Assembly (NCBI GenBank): GCA_949128115.1
Contig: OX421968.1
Span: 248,001 to 312,000, forward strand
Length of the DNA: 64,000 nucleotides
Reading direction: 5' to 3'
DNA from: Anaspis maculata
Taxonomy: Eukaryota; Arthropoda; Insecta; Coleoptera; Scraptiidae
Part shown: piece after piece, positions 45,648 through 59,237 of the stretch
How positions within the stretch are numbered: the first letter of the stretch is position 1
Layout of the letters: every line of letters starts with the position of its first letter
Position numbers and translations under genes: made by a program
Notes under the pieces: generated by a model
What the model saw: only the letters and a program-made list of their open reading frames with translations
Databases searched by the model: none
Told to the model about the DNA's origin: nothing

Positions 45648-47183
45648 CAATTGTGTCTTTCCTTCTATATTTGTGTTCGTTCGACAGATGTTGCGTTTGG
45701 AAAGAGTAGCTGCCAACTTCAAAAGTGGTGACCGATCGTTTCCAAAGTCACGTGGGTTGAAGCCTGAAGTCACGTGGGTTGAAGCCTGCAGTCACGTGGG
45801 TTCAAACCTAAACTTTTTGAATAACAATTGTGTCTTTTTTTCTATATTTGTGTTCGTTTGTCAGATGTTGCGTTTGGAAAGAGTAGCTGCCAACTTCAAA
45901 AGTGGTTACCGATCGTTTTCAAATTCACGTGGGTTGAAGCCTGAAGTCACGTGGGTTGAAGCCAAAAGTCACGTGGGTTAAAACCTGAACTTTTTGGATA
46001 CCAATTGTGTTTTTTCTTCTATATTTGTGTTCGTTCGTCTGATGTTGCGTTTGGAACAAGTAGCTGCCAACATCAAAAGTGGTGACCGATCGTTTTCAAA
46101 GTCACGTGGGTTGAAGCCTGAAGTCACGTGGGTTGAAGCCTGATGTCACGTGGGTTGAAGCCTGAAGTCACGTGGGTTGAAGCCTGAAGTCACGTGGGTT
46201 GAACCCTGAAGTCACGTGGGTTGAAGCCTAAAGTCACGTGGGTTGAAACCTGAACTTTTTGGATAACAATTGTGTCTTTTCTCCTATTTTTGTGTTCGTT
46301 CGTCAGATGTTGCGTTTGAAACAAGTAGCTGCCAACTCCAAAAGTGGTGACCGAACGTTTTAAAAGTCACGTGGGTTGAAGCCTGCGGTCACGTGGGTTG
46401 AAGCCAAAAGTCACGTGGGTTAAAACCTGATCTTTTTGGATACCAATTGTGTTTTTTCTTCTATATTTGTGTTCGTTCGTCTGATGTTGCGTTTGGAACA
46501 AGTAGCTGCCAACATCAAAAGTGGTGACCGATCGTTTTCAAAGTCACGTGGGTTGAAGCCTGGAGTCACGTGAGTTGAAGCCTGAAGTCACGTGGGTTGA
46601 AGCCTTAAGTCACGTGGGATGAAGCCTAAAGTCACGTGGGTTCAAACCTAAACTTTTTGGATACCAATTGTGTTTTTTCTTCTATATTTGTGTTCGTTCG
46701 TCTGATGTTGCGTTTGGAACAAGTAGCTGCCAACATCAAAAGTGGTGACCGATCGTTTTCAAAGTCACGTGGGTTGAAGCCTGAAGTCACGTGGGTTGAA
46801 GCCTGATGTCACGTGGGTTGAAGCCTGAAGTCACGTGGGTTGAAGCCTGAAGTCACGTGGGTTGGAGCCTAAAGTCACGTGGGTTAAAACCTGAACTTTT
46901 TGGATAACAATTGTGTTTTTTCTTCCATATTTGTGTTCGTTCGTCAGATGTTGCGTTTGGAAAGAGTAGCTGCCAACTTCAAAAGTGGTTACCGATCGTT
47001 TTCAAAGTCACGTGGGTTGAAGCCTGAAGTCACGTGGGTTGAAGCCTAAGGTCACGTGGGTTGAAGCCAAAAGTCACGTGGGTTAAAACCTGAACTTTTT
47101 GGATACCAATTGTGTCTTTTCTCCTATATTTGTGTTCGTTCGTCAGATGTTGCGTTTGGAAAGAGTAGCTGCCAACTTTAAAA
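45648..47183 (+). repeat. Linker between K6 and K7
   Basis: It begins like the K1 linker (offset 23,139 to about 46,200), then has the n = 7 tract with GAACCCTGAA, a GAACGTTTTAAAAG monomer with GAAGCCTGCGGTC (about 46,385), a GGGATGAAG tract, an n = 6 tract, a CTTCCATATT monomer and GAAGCCTAAGG. Repeated at 61,108-62,643. Confidence 0.86.
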
Positions 47184-47857
47184 GTGGTTACCGATCGTTT
47201 TCAAAGTCACGTGGGTGGACGCCTGAAGTCACGTGGGCTGAAGCCTGAGGTCACGTGGGTTGAAGCCAAAAGTCACGTGGGTTGGAACCTGAACTTTTTG
47301 GATAACAATTGTGTCTTTTCTTCAGTATTTGTGTTCGTTCGTCAGATGTTGCGTTTGGAAAGAGTAGCTGCCAACTTCAAAAGTGGTGACCGATCGTTTT
47401 CAAAGTCACGTGGGTGAAAGCCTGAAGTCACGTGGGTTGGAGCCTGGAGTCACGTGGGTTGGAACGTGAACTTTTTGGATAACAATTGTGTCTTTTCTTC
47501 TATTTTTGTGTTTGTTCGTCAGATGTTGCGTTTGGAACAAGTAGCTGCCAACTCCAAAAGTGGTGAACGAACGTTTTAAGTCACGTAGGTTGAAGCCTGA
47601 GGTCACGTGGATTGAAGCCTGAAGTCACGTGGGTTGGAGCCTGGAGTCACGTGGGTTCAAACCTGAACTTTTTGGATAACAATTGCGTCTTTTTTTCTAT
47701 ATTTGTGTTCGTTCGTCAGATGTTGCGTTTGGAAAGAGTAGCTGCCATTTTCAAAAGTGGTTACCGATCGTTTTCAAAGTCACGTGGGTTGAAGCCTGAA
47801 GTCACGTGGGTTAAAGCCAAAAAGTCACGTGGGTTGAAACCTGAACTTTTTGGATAA
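47184..47857 (+). repeat. K module 7 (674-bp form)
   Basis: A K module with TTCAGTATTTG near 47,322 where others read TTCTATATTTG. The similar TTCTGTATTTG in K2 suggests common descent (offset 23,802). Confidence 0.9.
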
Positions 47858-48310
47858 CAATTGTGTCTTTCCTTCTATATTTGTGTTCGTTCGACAGATG
47901 TTGCGTTTGGAAAGAGTAGCTGCCAACTTCAAAAGTGGTGACCGATCGTTTCCAAAGTCACGTGAGTTGAAGCCTGAAGTCACGTGGGTTGAAGCCTGCA
48001 GTCACGTGGGTTCAAACCTGAACTTTTTGAATAACAATTGTGTCTTTTTTTCTATATTTGTGTTCGTTTGTCAGATGTTGCGTTTGGAAAGAGTAGCTGC
48101 CAACTTCAAAAGTCGTTACCGATCGTTTTCAAATTCACGTGGGTTGAAGCCTGAAGTCACGTGGGTTGAAGCCTGAGGTCACGTGGGTTGAAGCCAAAAG
48201 TCACGTGGGTTAAAACCTGAACTTTTTGGATACCAATTGTGTCTTTTCTCCTATATTTGTGTTCGTTCGTCAGATGTTGCGTTTGGAAAGAGTAGCTGCC
48301 AACTTTAAAA
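47858..48310 (+). repeat. Short linker between K7 and K8
   Basis: Only two and a half monomers separate K7 and K8, against about 0.4-1.5 kb elsewhere. The sequence holds the CTTTCCTTC core, CACGTGAGTTGAAGCC, TTTTTGAATAAC, AAAAGTCGTTACC and AAATTCACG, then switches at about 48,135-48,173 to the A-tail end. This is the junction between the two 15,460-bp units. Confidence 0.88.
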
Positions 48311-48984
48311 GTGGTTACCGATCGTTTTCAAAGTCACGTGGGTGGACGCCTGAAGTCACGTGGGCTGAAGCCTGAGGTCACGTGGGTTGAAGCCAAAAGT
48401 CACGTGGGTTGGAACCTGAACTTTTTGGATAACAATTGTGTCTTTTCTTCTATATTTGTGTTCGTTCGTCAGATGTTGCGTTTGGAAAGAGTAGCTGCCA
48501 ACTTCAAAAGTGGTGACCGATCGTTTTCAAAGTCACGTGGGTGAAAGCCTGAAGTCACGTGGGTTGGAGCCTGGAGTCACGTGGGTTGGAACGTGAACTT
48601 TTTGGATAACAATTGTGTCTTTTCTTCTATTTTTGTGTTTGTTCGTCAGATGTTGCGTTTGGAACAAGTAGCTGCCAACTCCAAAAGTGGTGAACGAACG
48701 TTTTAAGTCACGTAGGTTGAAGCCTGAGGTCACGTGGATTGAAGCCTGAAGTCACGTGGGTTGGAGCCTGGAGTCACGTGGGTTCAAACCTGAACTTTTT
48801 GGATAACAATTGCGTCTTTTTTTCTATATTTGTGTTCGTTCGTCAGATGTTGCGTTTGGAAAGAGTAGCTGCCATTTTCAAAAGTGGTTACCGATCGTTT
48901 TCAAAGTCACGTGGGTTGAAGCCTGAAGTCACGTGGGTTAAAGCCAAAAAGTCACGTGGGTTGAAACCTGAACTTTTTGGATAA
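48311..48984 (+). repeat. K module 8 (674-bp form)
   Basis: Copy of K4 at offset 15,460, with the shared K markers and the same hybrid core after it. Confidence 0.9.
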
Positions 48985-50166
48985 CAATTGTGTCTTTCCT
49001 TCTATATTTGTGTTCGTTCGACAGATGTTGCGTTTGGAACAAGTAGCTGCCAACATCAAAAGTGGTGACCGATCGTTTTCAAAGTCACGTGGGTTGAAGC
49101 CTGAAGTCACGTGGGTTGAAGCCTGATGTCACGTGGGTTGAAGCCTGAAGTCACGTGGATTGAAGCCTGAAGTCACGTGGGTAGAACCCTGAAGTCACGT
49201 GGGTTGAAGCCTAAAGTCACGTGGGTTGAAACCTGAACTTTTTGGATAACAATTGTGTCTTTTCTCCTATTTTTGTGTTCGTTCGTCAGATGTTGCGTTT
49301 GAAACAAGTAGCTGCCAACTCCAAAAGTGGTGACCGAACGTTTTAAAAGTCACGTGGGTTGAAGCCTGAGGTCACGTGGGTTGAAGCCAAAAGTCACGTG
49401 GGTTAAAACCTGATCTTTTTGGATACCAATTGTGTTTTTTCTTCTATATTTGTGTTCGTTCGTCTGATGTTGCGTTTGGAACAAGTAGCTGCCAACATCA
49501 AAAGTGGTGACCGATCGTTTTCAAAGTCACGTGGGTTGAAGCCTGGAGTCACGTGAGTTGAAGCCTGAAGTCACGTGGGTTGAAGCCTTAAGTCACGTGG
49601 GATGAAGCCTAAAGTCACGTGGGTTCAAACCTAAACTTTTTGGATACCAATTGTGTTTTTTCTTCTATATTTGTGTTCGTTCGTCTGATGTTGCGTTTGG
49701 AACAAGTAGCTGCCAACATCAAAAGTGGTGACCGATCGTTTTCAAAGTCACGTGGGTTGAAGCCTGAAGTCACGTGGGTTGAAGCCTGATGTCACGTGGG
49801 TTGAAGCCCGAAGTCACGTGGGTTGAAGCCTGAAGTCACGTGGGTTGGAGCCTAAAGTCACGTGGGTTAAAACCTGAACTTTTTGGATAACAATTGTGTT
49901 TTTTCTTCCATATTTGTGTTCGTTCGTCAGATGTTGCGTTTGGAAAGAGTAGCTGCCAACTTCAAAAGTGGTTACCGATCGTTTTCAAAGTCACGTGGGT
50001 TGAAGCCTGAAGTCACGTGGGTTGAAGCCTGAGGTCACGTGGGTTGAAGCCAAAAGTCACGTGGGTTAAAACCTGAACTTTTTGGATACCAATTGTGTCT
50101 TTTCTCCTATATTTGTGTTCGTTCGTCAGATGTTGCGTTTGGAAAGAGTAGCTGCCAACTTTAAAA
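48985..50166 (+). repeat. Linker between K8 and K9
   Basis: Copy of 33,525-34,706 at offset 15,460, including the hybrid GGAACAAG core, the n = 7 tract with GGGTAGAACCC and the GAAGCCCGAAG variant (about 49,805). Confidence 0.87.
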
Positions 50167-50840
50167 GTGGATACCGATCGTTTTCAAAGTCACGTGGGTG
50201 GACGCCTGAAGTCACGTGGGCTGAAGCCTGAGGTCACGTGGGTTGAAGCCAAAAGTCACGTGGGTTGGAACCTGAACTTTTTGGATAACAATTGTGTCTT
50301 TTCTTCTATATTTGTGTTCGTTCGTCAGATGTTGCGTTTGGAAAGAATAGCTGCCAACTTCAAAAGTGGTGACCGATCGTTTTCAAAGTCACGTGGGTGA
50401 AAGCCTGAAGTCACGTGGGTTGGAGCCTGGAGTCACGTGGGTTGGAACGTGAACTTTTTGGATAACAATTGTGTCTTTTCTTCTATTTTTGTGTTTGTTC
50501 GTCAGATGTTGCGTTTGGAACAAGTAGCTGCCAACTCCAAAAGTGGTGAACGAACGTTTTAAGTCACGTAGGTTGAAGCCTGAGGTCACGTGGATTGAAG
50601 CCTGAAGTCACGTGGGTTGGAGCCTGGAGTCACGTGGGTTCAAACCTGAACTTTTTGGATAACAATTGCGTCTTTTTTTCTATATTTGTGTTCGTTCGTC
50701 AGATGTTGCGTTTGGAAAGAGTAGCTGCCATTTTCAAAAGTGGTTACCGATCGTTTTCAAAGTCACGTGGGTTGAAGCCTGAAGTCACGTGGGTTAAAGC
50801 CAAAAAGTCACGTGGGTTGAAACCTGAACTTTTTGGATAA
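50167..50840 (+). repeat. K module 9 (674-bp form)
   Basis: Copy of K5 at offset 15,460, with the same two private substitutions (GTGGATACCG and GGAAAGAATAG). Confidence 0.9.
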
Positions 50841-53800
50841 CAATTGTGTCTTTCCTTCTATATTTGTGTTCGTTCGACAGATGTTGCGTTTGGAAAGAGT
50901 AGCTGCCAACTTCAAAAGTGGTGACCGATCGTTTCCAAAGTCACGTGGGTTGAAGCCTGAAGTCACGTGGGTTGAAGCCTGCAGTCACGTGGGTTCAAAC
51001 CTAAACTTTTTGAATAACAATTGTGTCTTTTTTTCTATATTTGTGTTCGTTTGTCAGATGTTGCGTTTGGAAAGAGTAGCTGCCAACTTCAAAAGTCGTT
51101 ACCGATCGTTTTCAAATTCACGTGGGTTGAAGCCTGAAGTCACGTGGGTTGAAGCCAAAAGTCACGTGGGTTAAAACCTGAACTTTTTGGATACCAATTG
51201 TGTTTTTTCTTCTATATTTGTGTTCGTTCGTCTGATGTTGCGTTTGGAACAAGTAGCTGCCAACATCAAAAGTGGTGACCGATCGTTTTCAAAGTCACGT
51301 GGGTTGAAGCCTGAAGTCACGTGGGTTGAAGCCTGATGTCACGTGGGTTGAAGCCTGAAGTCACGTGGGTTGAAGCCTGAAGTCACGTGGGTTGAACCCT
51401 GGAGTCACGTGGGTTGAAGCCTAAAGTCACGTGGGTTGAAACCTGAACTTTTTGGATAACAATTGTGTCTTTTCTCCTATTTTTGTGTTCGTTCGTCAGA
51501 TGTTGCGTTTGAAACAAGTAGCTGCCAACTCCAAAAGTGGTGACCGAACGTTTTAAAAGTCACGTGGGTTGAAGCCTGAGGTCACGTGGGTTGAAGCCAA
51601 AAGTCACGTGGGTTAAAACCTGATCTTTTTGGATACCAATTGTGTTTTTTCTTCTATATTTGTGTTCGTTCGTCTGATGTTGCGTTTGGAACAAGTAGCT
51701 GCCAACATCAAAAGTGGTGACCGATCGTTTTCAAAGTCACGTGGGTTGAAGCCTGGAGTCACGTGAGTTGAAGCCTGAAGTCACGTGGGTTGAAGCCTTA
51801 AGTCACGTGGGATGAAGCCTAAAGTCACGTGGGTTCAAACCTAAACTTTTTGGATAACAATTGTGTTTTTTTTTCTATATTTGTGTTCGTTCGTCAGATG
51901 TTGCGTTTGGAAAGAGTAGCTGCCAACTTCAAAAGTGGTTACCGATCGTTTTCAAAGTCACGTGGGTTGAAGCCTGAAGTTACGTGGGTTGGAGCCTGAG
52001 GTCACGGGGGTTGAAGCCAGAAGTCACGTGGGTTAAAACCTGAACTTTTTGGATACCAATTGTGTCTTTTCTTCTATATTTGTGTTCGTTCGTCAGATGT
52101 TGCGTTTGGAAAGAGTAGCTGCCAACTTCAAAAGTGGTTATCGATCGTTTTCAAAATCACGTGGGTTTAAGCCTGAGGTCACGTGGGTTGAAGCCAAAAG
52201 TCACGTGGGTTGAAACCTGAATTTTTTGGATACCAATTGTGTCTTTTCTTCTATATTTGTGTTCGTTCGTCAGATGTTGCGTTTGGAAAGGGTAGCTGCC
52301 AACTTCAAAAGTGGTTACCGATCGTTTTCAAAGTCACGTGGGTTGACGCCTTAAGTCACGTGGGTTGAAGCCTGGAGTCACGTGGGTTCAAACCTAAACT
52401 TTTTGGATAACAATTGTGTCTTTTTTTCTATATTTGTGTTCGTTTGTCAGATGTTGCGTTTGGGAAGAGTAGCTGCCAACTTCAAAAGTGGTTACCGATC
52501 GTTTTCAAAGTCACGTGAGTTGGAGCCTGATGTCACGTGGGTTGAAGCCAAAAGTCACGTGGGTTAAAACCTGAACTTTTTGGATACCAATTGTGTTTTT
52601 TCTTCTATATTTGTGTTCGTTCGTCTGATGTTGCGTTTGGAACAAGTAGCTGCCAACATCAAAAGTGGTGACCGATCGTTTTCAAAGTCACGTGGGTTGA
52701 AGCCTGAAGTCACGTGGGTTGGAGCCTGAAGTCACGTGGGTTGAAACCTGAACTTTTTGGATAACAATTGTGTTTTTTCTTCCATATTTGTGTTCGTTCG
52801 TCAGATGTTGCGTTTGGAAAGAGTAGCTGCCAACTTCAAAAGTGGTTACCAATCGTTTTCAAAGTCACGTGGGTTGAAGCCTGAAGTCACGTGGGTTGGA
52901 GCCTGAGGTCACGTGGGTTGAAGCCAAAAGTCACGTGGGTTAAAACCTGAACTTTTTGGATACCAATTGTGTCTTTTCTTCTATATTTGTGTTCGTTCGT
53001 CAGATGTTGCGTTTGGAAAGAGTAGCTGCCAACTTTAAAAGTGGTTACCGATCGTTTTCGAAGTCACGTGGGTGGACGCCTGAAGTCACGTGGGTTGAAG
53101 CCTGAAGTCACGTGGGTTGAAGCCAAAAGTCACGTGGGTTGGAACCTGAACTTTTTGGATAACAATTGTGTCTTTTCTTCTATATTTGTGTTCGTTCGTC
53201 AGATGTTGCGTTTGGAAAGAGAAGCTGCCAACTTCAAAAGTGGTTACCGATCGTTTTCAAAGTCACGTGGGTTGAAGCCTGAAGTCACGTGGGTTGAAGC
53301 CTGAGGTCACGTGGGTTGAAGCCAAAAGTCACGTGGGTTAAAACCTGATTCTTTTGGATACCAATTGTGTCTTTTCTTCTATATTTGTGTTCGTTCGTCA
53401 GATGTTGCGTTCTGCCAACTTCAAAAGTGGTTACTGATCGTTTTCAAAGTCACGTGGGTTGACGCCTGAAGTCACGTGGGTTGAAGCCTGAAGTCACGTG
53501 AGTTGAGGCCAAAAGTCACGTGGGTTGAAACCTGAACTTTTTGGATAACAATTGTGTCTTTTCTTCTATATTTGTGTTCGTTCGTCAGATGTTGCGTTTG
53601 GAACAAGTAGCTGCCAACATCAAAAGTGGTGACCGATCGTTTTGAAAGTCACGTGGGTGAAAGCCTGAAGTCACGTGGGTTGGAGCCTGAAGTCACGTGG
53701 GTTGAAACCTGAACTTTTTGGATAACAATTGTGTCTTTTCTCCTATTTTTGTGTTCGTTCGTCAGATGTTGCGTTCGAAACAAGTAGCTGCCAACTCCAA

Positions 53801-54921
53801 AAGTGGTGACCGAACGTTTTAAAAGTCACGTGGGTTGAAGCCTGAGGTCACGTGGGTTGAAGCCAAAAGTCACGTGGGTTCAAACCTGATCTTTTTGGAT
53901 ACCAATTGTGTTTTTTCTTCTATATTTGTGTTCGTTCGTCTGATGTTGCGTTTGGAACAAGTAGCTGCCAACATCAAAAGTGGTGACCGATCGTTTTCAA
54001 AGTCACGTGGGTTGAAGCCTGAAGTCACGTGAGTTGAAGCCTGAAGTCACGTGGGTTGAAGCCTGAAGTCACGTGGGTTGAAGCCTGGAGTCACGTGGGT
54101 TCAAACCTGAACTTTTTGGATAACAATTGTATCTTTTTTTCTATATTTGTGTTCGTTCGTCAGATGTTGCGTTTGGGAAGAATAGCTGCCAACTTCAAAA
54201 GTGGTTACCGATCGTTTTCAAAGTCACGTGGGTTGAAGCCTGAAGTCACGTGGGTTGAAGCCAAAAGTCACGTGGGTTAAAACCTGAACTTTTTGGATAC
54301 CAATTGTGTTTTTTCTTCTATATTTGTGTTCGTTCGTCAGATGTTGCGTTTGGAAAGAGTAGCTGCCAACTTCAAAAGTGGTTACCGATCGTTTTCAAAG
54401 TCACGTGGGTTGACGCCTTAAGTCACGTGGGTTGAAGCCTGGAGTCACGTGGGTTCAAACCTAAACTTTTTGGATAACAATTGTGTCTTTTTTTCTATAT
54501 TTGTGTTCGTTTGTCAGATGTTGCGTTTGGGAAGAGTAGCTGCCAACTTCAAAAGTGGTTACCGATCGTTTTCAAAGTCACGTGAGTTGGAGCCTGATGT
54601 CACGTGGGTTGAAGCCAAAAGTCACGTGGGTTAAAACCTGAACTTTTTGGATACCAATTGTGTTTTTTCTTCTATATTTGTGTTCGTTCGTCTGATGTTG
54701 CGTTTGGAACAAGTAGCTGCCAACTCCAAAAGTGGTGAACGAACGTTTTAAGTCACGTAAGTTGAAGCCTGAGGTCACGTGGATTGAAGCCTGAAGTCAC
54801 GTGGGTTGAAGCCAAAAGTCACGTATGTTGAAACCTGAACTTTTTGGATAACAATTGAGTCTTTTCTTCTATATTTGTGTTCGTTCGTCAGATGTTGCGT
54901 TTGGAACAAGTAGCTGCCAAC
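50841..54921 (+). repeat. K linker and HOR block M, copy 3
   Basis: Copy of 35,381-39,461 at offset 15,460. It carries a private CACGGGGG box at 52,007 (others CACGTGGG), GGGTTTAAGCC (52,168) like copy 1 at about 25,205, and the 12-bp-deleted core at 53,411. Confidence 0.88.
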
Positions 54922-56021
54922 ATCAAAAGTGGTGACCGATCGTTTTGAAAGTCACGTGGGTGAAAGCCTGAAGTGACGTGGGTTGAAGCCTGATGTCACG
55001 TGGGTTGAAGCCTGAAGTCACGTGGGTTGAAGCCTGAAGTCACGTGGGTTGGAGCCTAAAGTTACGTGGGTTAAAACCTGAACTTTTTGGATAACAATTG
55101 TGTTTTTTCTTCCATATTTGTGTTCGTTCGTCAGATGTTGCGTTTGGAAAGAGTAGCTGCCAACTTCAAAAGTGGTTACCGATCGTTTTCAAGTCACGTG
55201 AGTTGAAGCCTGAAGTCACGTGGGTTGGAGCCTGAGGTCACGTGGGTTGAAGCCAAAAGTCACGTGGGTTAAAACCTGAACTTTTTGGATACCAATTGTG
55301 TCTTTTCTTCTATATTTGTGTTCGTTCGTCAGATGTTGCGTTTGGAAAGAGTAGCTGCCAACTTTAAAAGTGGTTACCGATCGTTTTCAAAGTCACGTGG
55401 GTGGACGCCTGAAGTCACGTGGGTTGAAGCCTGAAGTCACGTGGGTTGAAGCCAAAAGTCACGTGGGTTGGAACCTGAACTTTTTGGATAACAATTGTGT
55501 CTTTTCTTCTATATTTGTGTTCGTTCGTCAGATGTTGCGTTTGGAAAGAGTAGCTGCCAACTTTAAAAGTGGTGACCGATCGTTTTCAAAGTCACGTGGG
55601 TGGAAGCCTGAAGTCACGTGGGTTGGAGCCTGGAGTCACGTGGGTTGGAACGTGAACTTTTTGGATAACAATTGTGTCTTTTCTTCTATTTTTGTGTTCG
55701 TTCGTCAGATGTTGCGTTTGGAACAAGTAGCTGCCAACTCCAAAAGTGGTGAACGAACGTTTTAAGTCACGTAGGTTGAAGCCTGAGGTCACGTGGATTG
55801 AAGCCTGAAGTCACGTGGGTTAAAGCCAAAAGTCACGTATGTTGAAACCTGAACTTTTTGATAACAATTGAGTCTTTTCTTCTATATTTGTGTTCGTTCG
55901 TCAGTTGTTGCGTTTGGAACAAGTAGCTGCCAACATCAAAAGTGGTGACCGATCGTTTTGGAAGTCACGTGGGTTGAAGCCTGAAGTCACGTGGGTTAAA
56001 GCCAAAAGTCACGTGAGTTGA
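54922..56021 (+). repeat. Variant K-like segment, copy 2
   Basis: Copy of 39,462-40,561 at offset 15,460, with the same missing G in CTTTTTGATAAC (about 55,860) and the same 131-codon open stretch (55,370-55,765), which I do not regard as a gene. Confidence 0.84.
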
Positions 56022-57532
56022 AACCTGAACTTTTTGGATAACAATTGTGTCTTTTTTTCTATATTTGTGTTCGTTCGTCAGATGTTGCGTTTGGAAAGAG
56101 TAGCTGTCATTTTCAAAAGTGGTTACCGATCGTTTTCAAAGTCACGTGGGTTGAAGCCTGAAGTCACGTGGGTTAAAGCCAAAAGTCACGTGGGTTGAAA
56201 CCTGAACTTTTTGGATAACAATTGTGTCTTTTCTTCTATATTTGTGTTCGTTCGACAGATGTTGCGTTTGGAAAGAGTAGCTGCCAACTTCAAAAGCGGT
56301 GACCGATCGTTTCCAAAGTCACGTGGGTTGAAGCCTGGAGTCACGTGGGTTGAAGCCTGGAGTCACGTGGGTTCAAACCTAAACTTTTTGGATAACAATT
56401 GTGTTTTTTTTTCTATATTTGTGTTCGTTTGTCAGATGTTGCGTTTGGAAAGAGTAGCTGCCATTTTCAAAAGTGGTTACCGATCGTTTTCAAAGTCACG
56501 TGGGTTGAAGCCTGAAGTCACGTGGGTTAAAGCCAAAAGTCACGTGGGTTGAAACCTGAACTTTTTGGATAACAATTGTGTCTTTTCTTCTATATTTGTG
56601 TTCGTTCGACAGATGTTGCGTTTGGAAAAAGTAGCTGCCAACTTCAAAAGTGGTTACCGATCGTTTTCAAATTCACGTGGGTTGAAGCCTGAAGTCACGT
56701 GGGTTGAAGCCAAAAGTCACGTGGGTTAAAACCTGAACTTTTTGGATACCAATTGTGTTTTTTCTTCTATATTTGTGTTCGTTCGTCTGATGTTGCGTTT
56801 GGAACAAGTAGCTGCCAACATCAAAAGTGGTGACCGATCGTTTTCAAAGTCACGTGGGTTGAAGCCTGAAGTCACGTGGGTTGAAGCCTGATGTCACGTG
56901 GGTTGAAGCCTGAAGTCACGTGGGTTGAAGCCTGAAGTCACGTGGGTCGAAGCCTGAAGTCACGTGGGTTGAAGCCTAAAGTCACGTGGGTTGAAACCTG
57001 AACTTTTTGGATAACAATTGTGTTTTTTCTTCTATATTTGTGTTCGTTCGTCAGATGTTGCGTTTGGAACAAGTAGCTGCCAACATCAAAAGTGGTGACC
57101 GATCGTTTCCAAAGTCACGTGGGTTGAAGCCTGAAGTCACGTGGGTTGAAGCCTGGAGTCACGTGGGTTCAAACCTGAACATTTTGGATAACAATTGTGT
57201 CTTTTTTCCTATATTTGTGTTTGTTCGTCAGATGTTGCGTTTGGAAAGAGTAGCTGCCAACTTCAAAAGTGGTTACCGATCGTTTTCAAAGTCACGTGGG
57301 TTGAAGCCTGAAGTCACGTGGGTTGGAGCCTGAGGTCACGTGGGTTGAAGCCAAAAGTCACGTGGGTTAAAACCTGAACTTTTTGGATACCAATTGTGTC
57401 TTTTCTTCTATATTTGTGTTCGTTCGTCAGATGTTGCGTTTGGAAAGAGTAGCTGCCAACTTCAAAAGTGGTTACCGATCGTTTTCAAAGTCACGTGGGT
57501 TGAAGCCTGAAGTCACGTGGGTTGAAGCCTGA
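56022..57532 (+). repeat. HOR block E, copy 3
   Basis: Copy of 40,562-42,072 at offset 15,460. It has one private change seen, C56,297 (AAAAGCGGTG). The n = 7 tract is at 56,849-57,002. Confidence 0.88.
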
Positions 57533-59158
57533 GGTCACGTGGGTTGAAGCCAAAAGTCACGTGGGTTAAAACCTGATTCTTTTGGATACCAATTGTGTCT
57601 TTTCTTCTATATTTGTGTTCGTTCGTCAGATGTTGCGTTTGGAAAGAGTAGCTGCCAACTTCAAAAGTGGTGACCGAACGTTTTGAAAGTCACGTGGGTT
57701 GGAGCCTGAGGTCACGTGGATTGAAGCCTGAAGTCACGTGGGTTGAAGCCAAAAGTCACGTGGGTTGAAACCTGAACTTTTTGGATAACAATTGTGTCTT
57801 TTCTTCTATCTTTGTGTTCGTTCGTCAGATGTTGCGTTTGAAACAAGTAGCTGCCAACATCAAAAGTGGTGACCGATCGTTTTGAAAGTCACGTGGGTGA
57901 AAGCCTGAAGTCACGTGGGTTGGAGCCTGGAGTCACGTGGGTTCAAGCCTGAACTTTTTGGATAACAATTGTGTCTTTTTTTTCTATATTTGTGTTCGTT
58001 CGTCAGATGTTGCGTTTGGAAAGAGTAGCTGCCAACTTCAAAAGTGGTTACCGATCGTTTTCAAAGTCACGTGGGTTGAAGCCTGAAGTCACGTGGGTTG
58101 AAGCCTGAAGTCACGTGGGTTGAAGCCTTAAGTCACGTGGGTTGAAATCTGAACTTTTTGGATGACAATTGTGTTTTTTCTTCTATATTTGTGTTCGTTC
58201 GTCAGATGTTGCGTTTGGAACAAGTAGCTGCCAACATCAAAAGTGGTGACCAATCGTTTCCAAAGTCACGTGGGTTGAAGCCTGAAGTCACGTGGGTTGA
58301 AGCCTGGAGTCACGTGGGTTCAAACCTGAACTTTTTGGATAACAATTGTATCTTTTTTCCTATATTTGTGTTCGTTCGTCAGATGTTGCGTTTGGGAAGA
58401 ATAGCTGCCAACTTCAAAAGTGGTTACCGATCGTTTTCAAAGTCACGTGGGTTGAAGCCTGAAGTCACGTGGGTTGAAGCCAAAAGTCACGTGGGTTAAA
58501 ACCTGAACTTTTTGGATACCAATTGTGTTTTTTCTTCTATATTTGTGTTCGTTCGTCTGATGTTGCGTTTGGAACAAGTAGCTGCCAACTCCAAAAGTGG
58601 TGAACGAACGTTTTAAGTCACGTAGGTTGAAGCCTGAGGTCACGTGGATTGAAGCCTGAAGTCACGTGGGTTGAAGCCAAAAGTCACGTATGTTGAAACC
58701 TGAACTTTTTGGATAACAATTGAGTCTTTTCTTCTATATTTGTGTTCGTTCGTCAGATGTTGCGTTTGGAACAAGTAGCTGCCAACATCAAAAGTGGTGA
58801 CCGATCGTTTTGAAAGTCACGTGGGTGAAAGCCTGAAGTCACGTGGGTTGAAGCCTGATGTCACGTGGGTTGAAGCCTGAAGTCACGTGGGTTGAAGCCT
58901 GAAGTCACGTGGGTTGAAGCCTAAAGTCACGTGGGTTAAAACCTGAACTTTTTGGATAACAATTGTGTTTTTTCTTTCATATTTGTGTTCGTTCGTCAGA
59001 TGTTGCGTTTGGAAAGAGTAGCTGCCAACTTCAAAAGTGGTTACCGATCGTTTTCAAAGTCACGTGGGTTGAAGCCTGAAGTCACGTGGGTTGGAGCCTG
59101 AGGTCACGTGGGTTGAAGCCAAAAGTCACGTGGGTTAAAACCTGAACTTTTTGGATAC
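57533..59158 (+). repeat. Satellite segment leading to foreign insert, copy 2
   Basis: Copy of 42,073-43,698 at offset 15,460. The same private variants appear: CTATCTTTGTG, GGATGACAATTG, GACCAATCG and CTTTCATATTTG. Confidence 0.86.
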
Positions 59159-59237
59159 TGAAACCGTCCAGGACCCCCGGCCGTCAACTAATTCCTCCCT
59201 CGAGTAAAGTCGAGTAAAATAACTACGAACCTAGAGG
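59159..59237. other. 79-bp non-satellite segment replacing a core, copy 2
   Basis: It reads the same as 43,699-43,777 at offset 15,460, with the same junctions. The two copies therefore descend from one replacement event that was later amplified with the HOR. Confidence 0.92.

Larger units (their letters stand above)
32675..48134 (+). repeat. 15,460-bp HOR unit, copy 1
   Basis: This span repeats as 48,135-63,594 with a constant offset of 15,460 and no net indel. The left edge is where mismatches begin (32,674 G versus 48,134 T, then more upstream). It contains K4-K8 starts, block M copy 2, the K-variant, block E copy 2, the 79-bp foreign segment and an A-tail. Confidence 0.93.
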
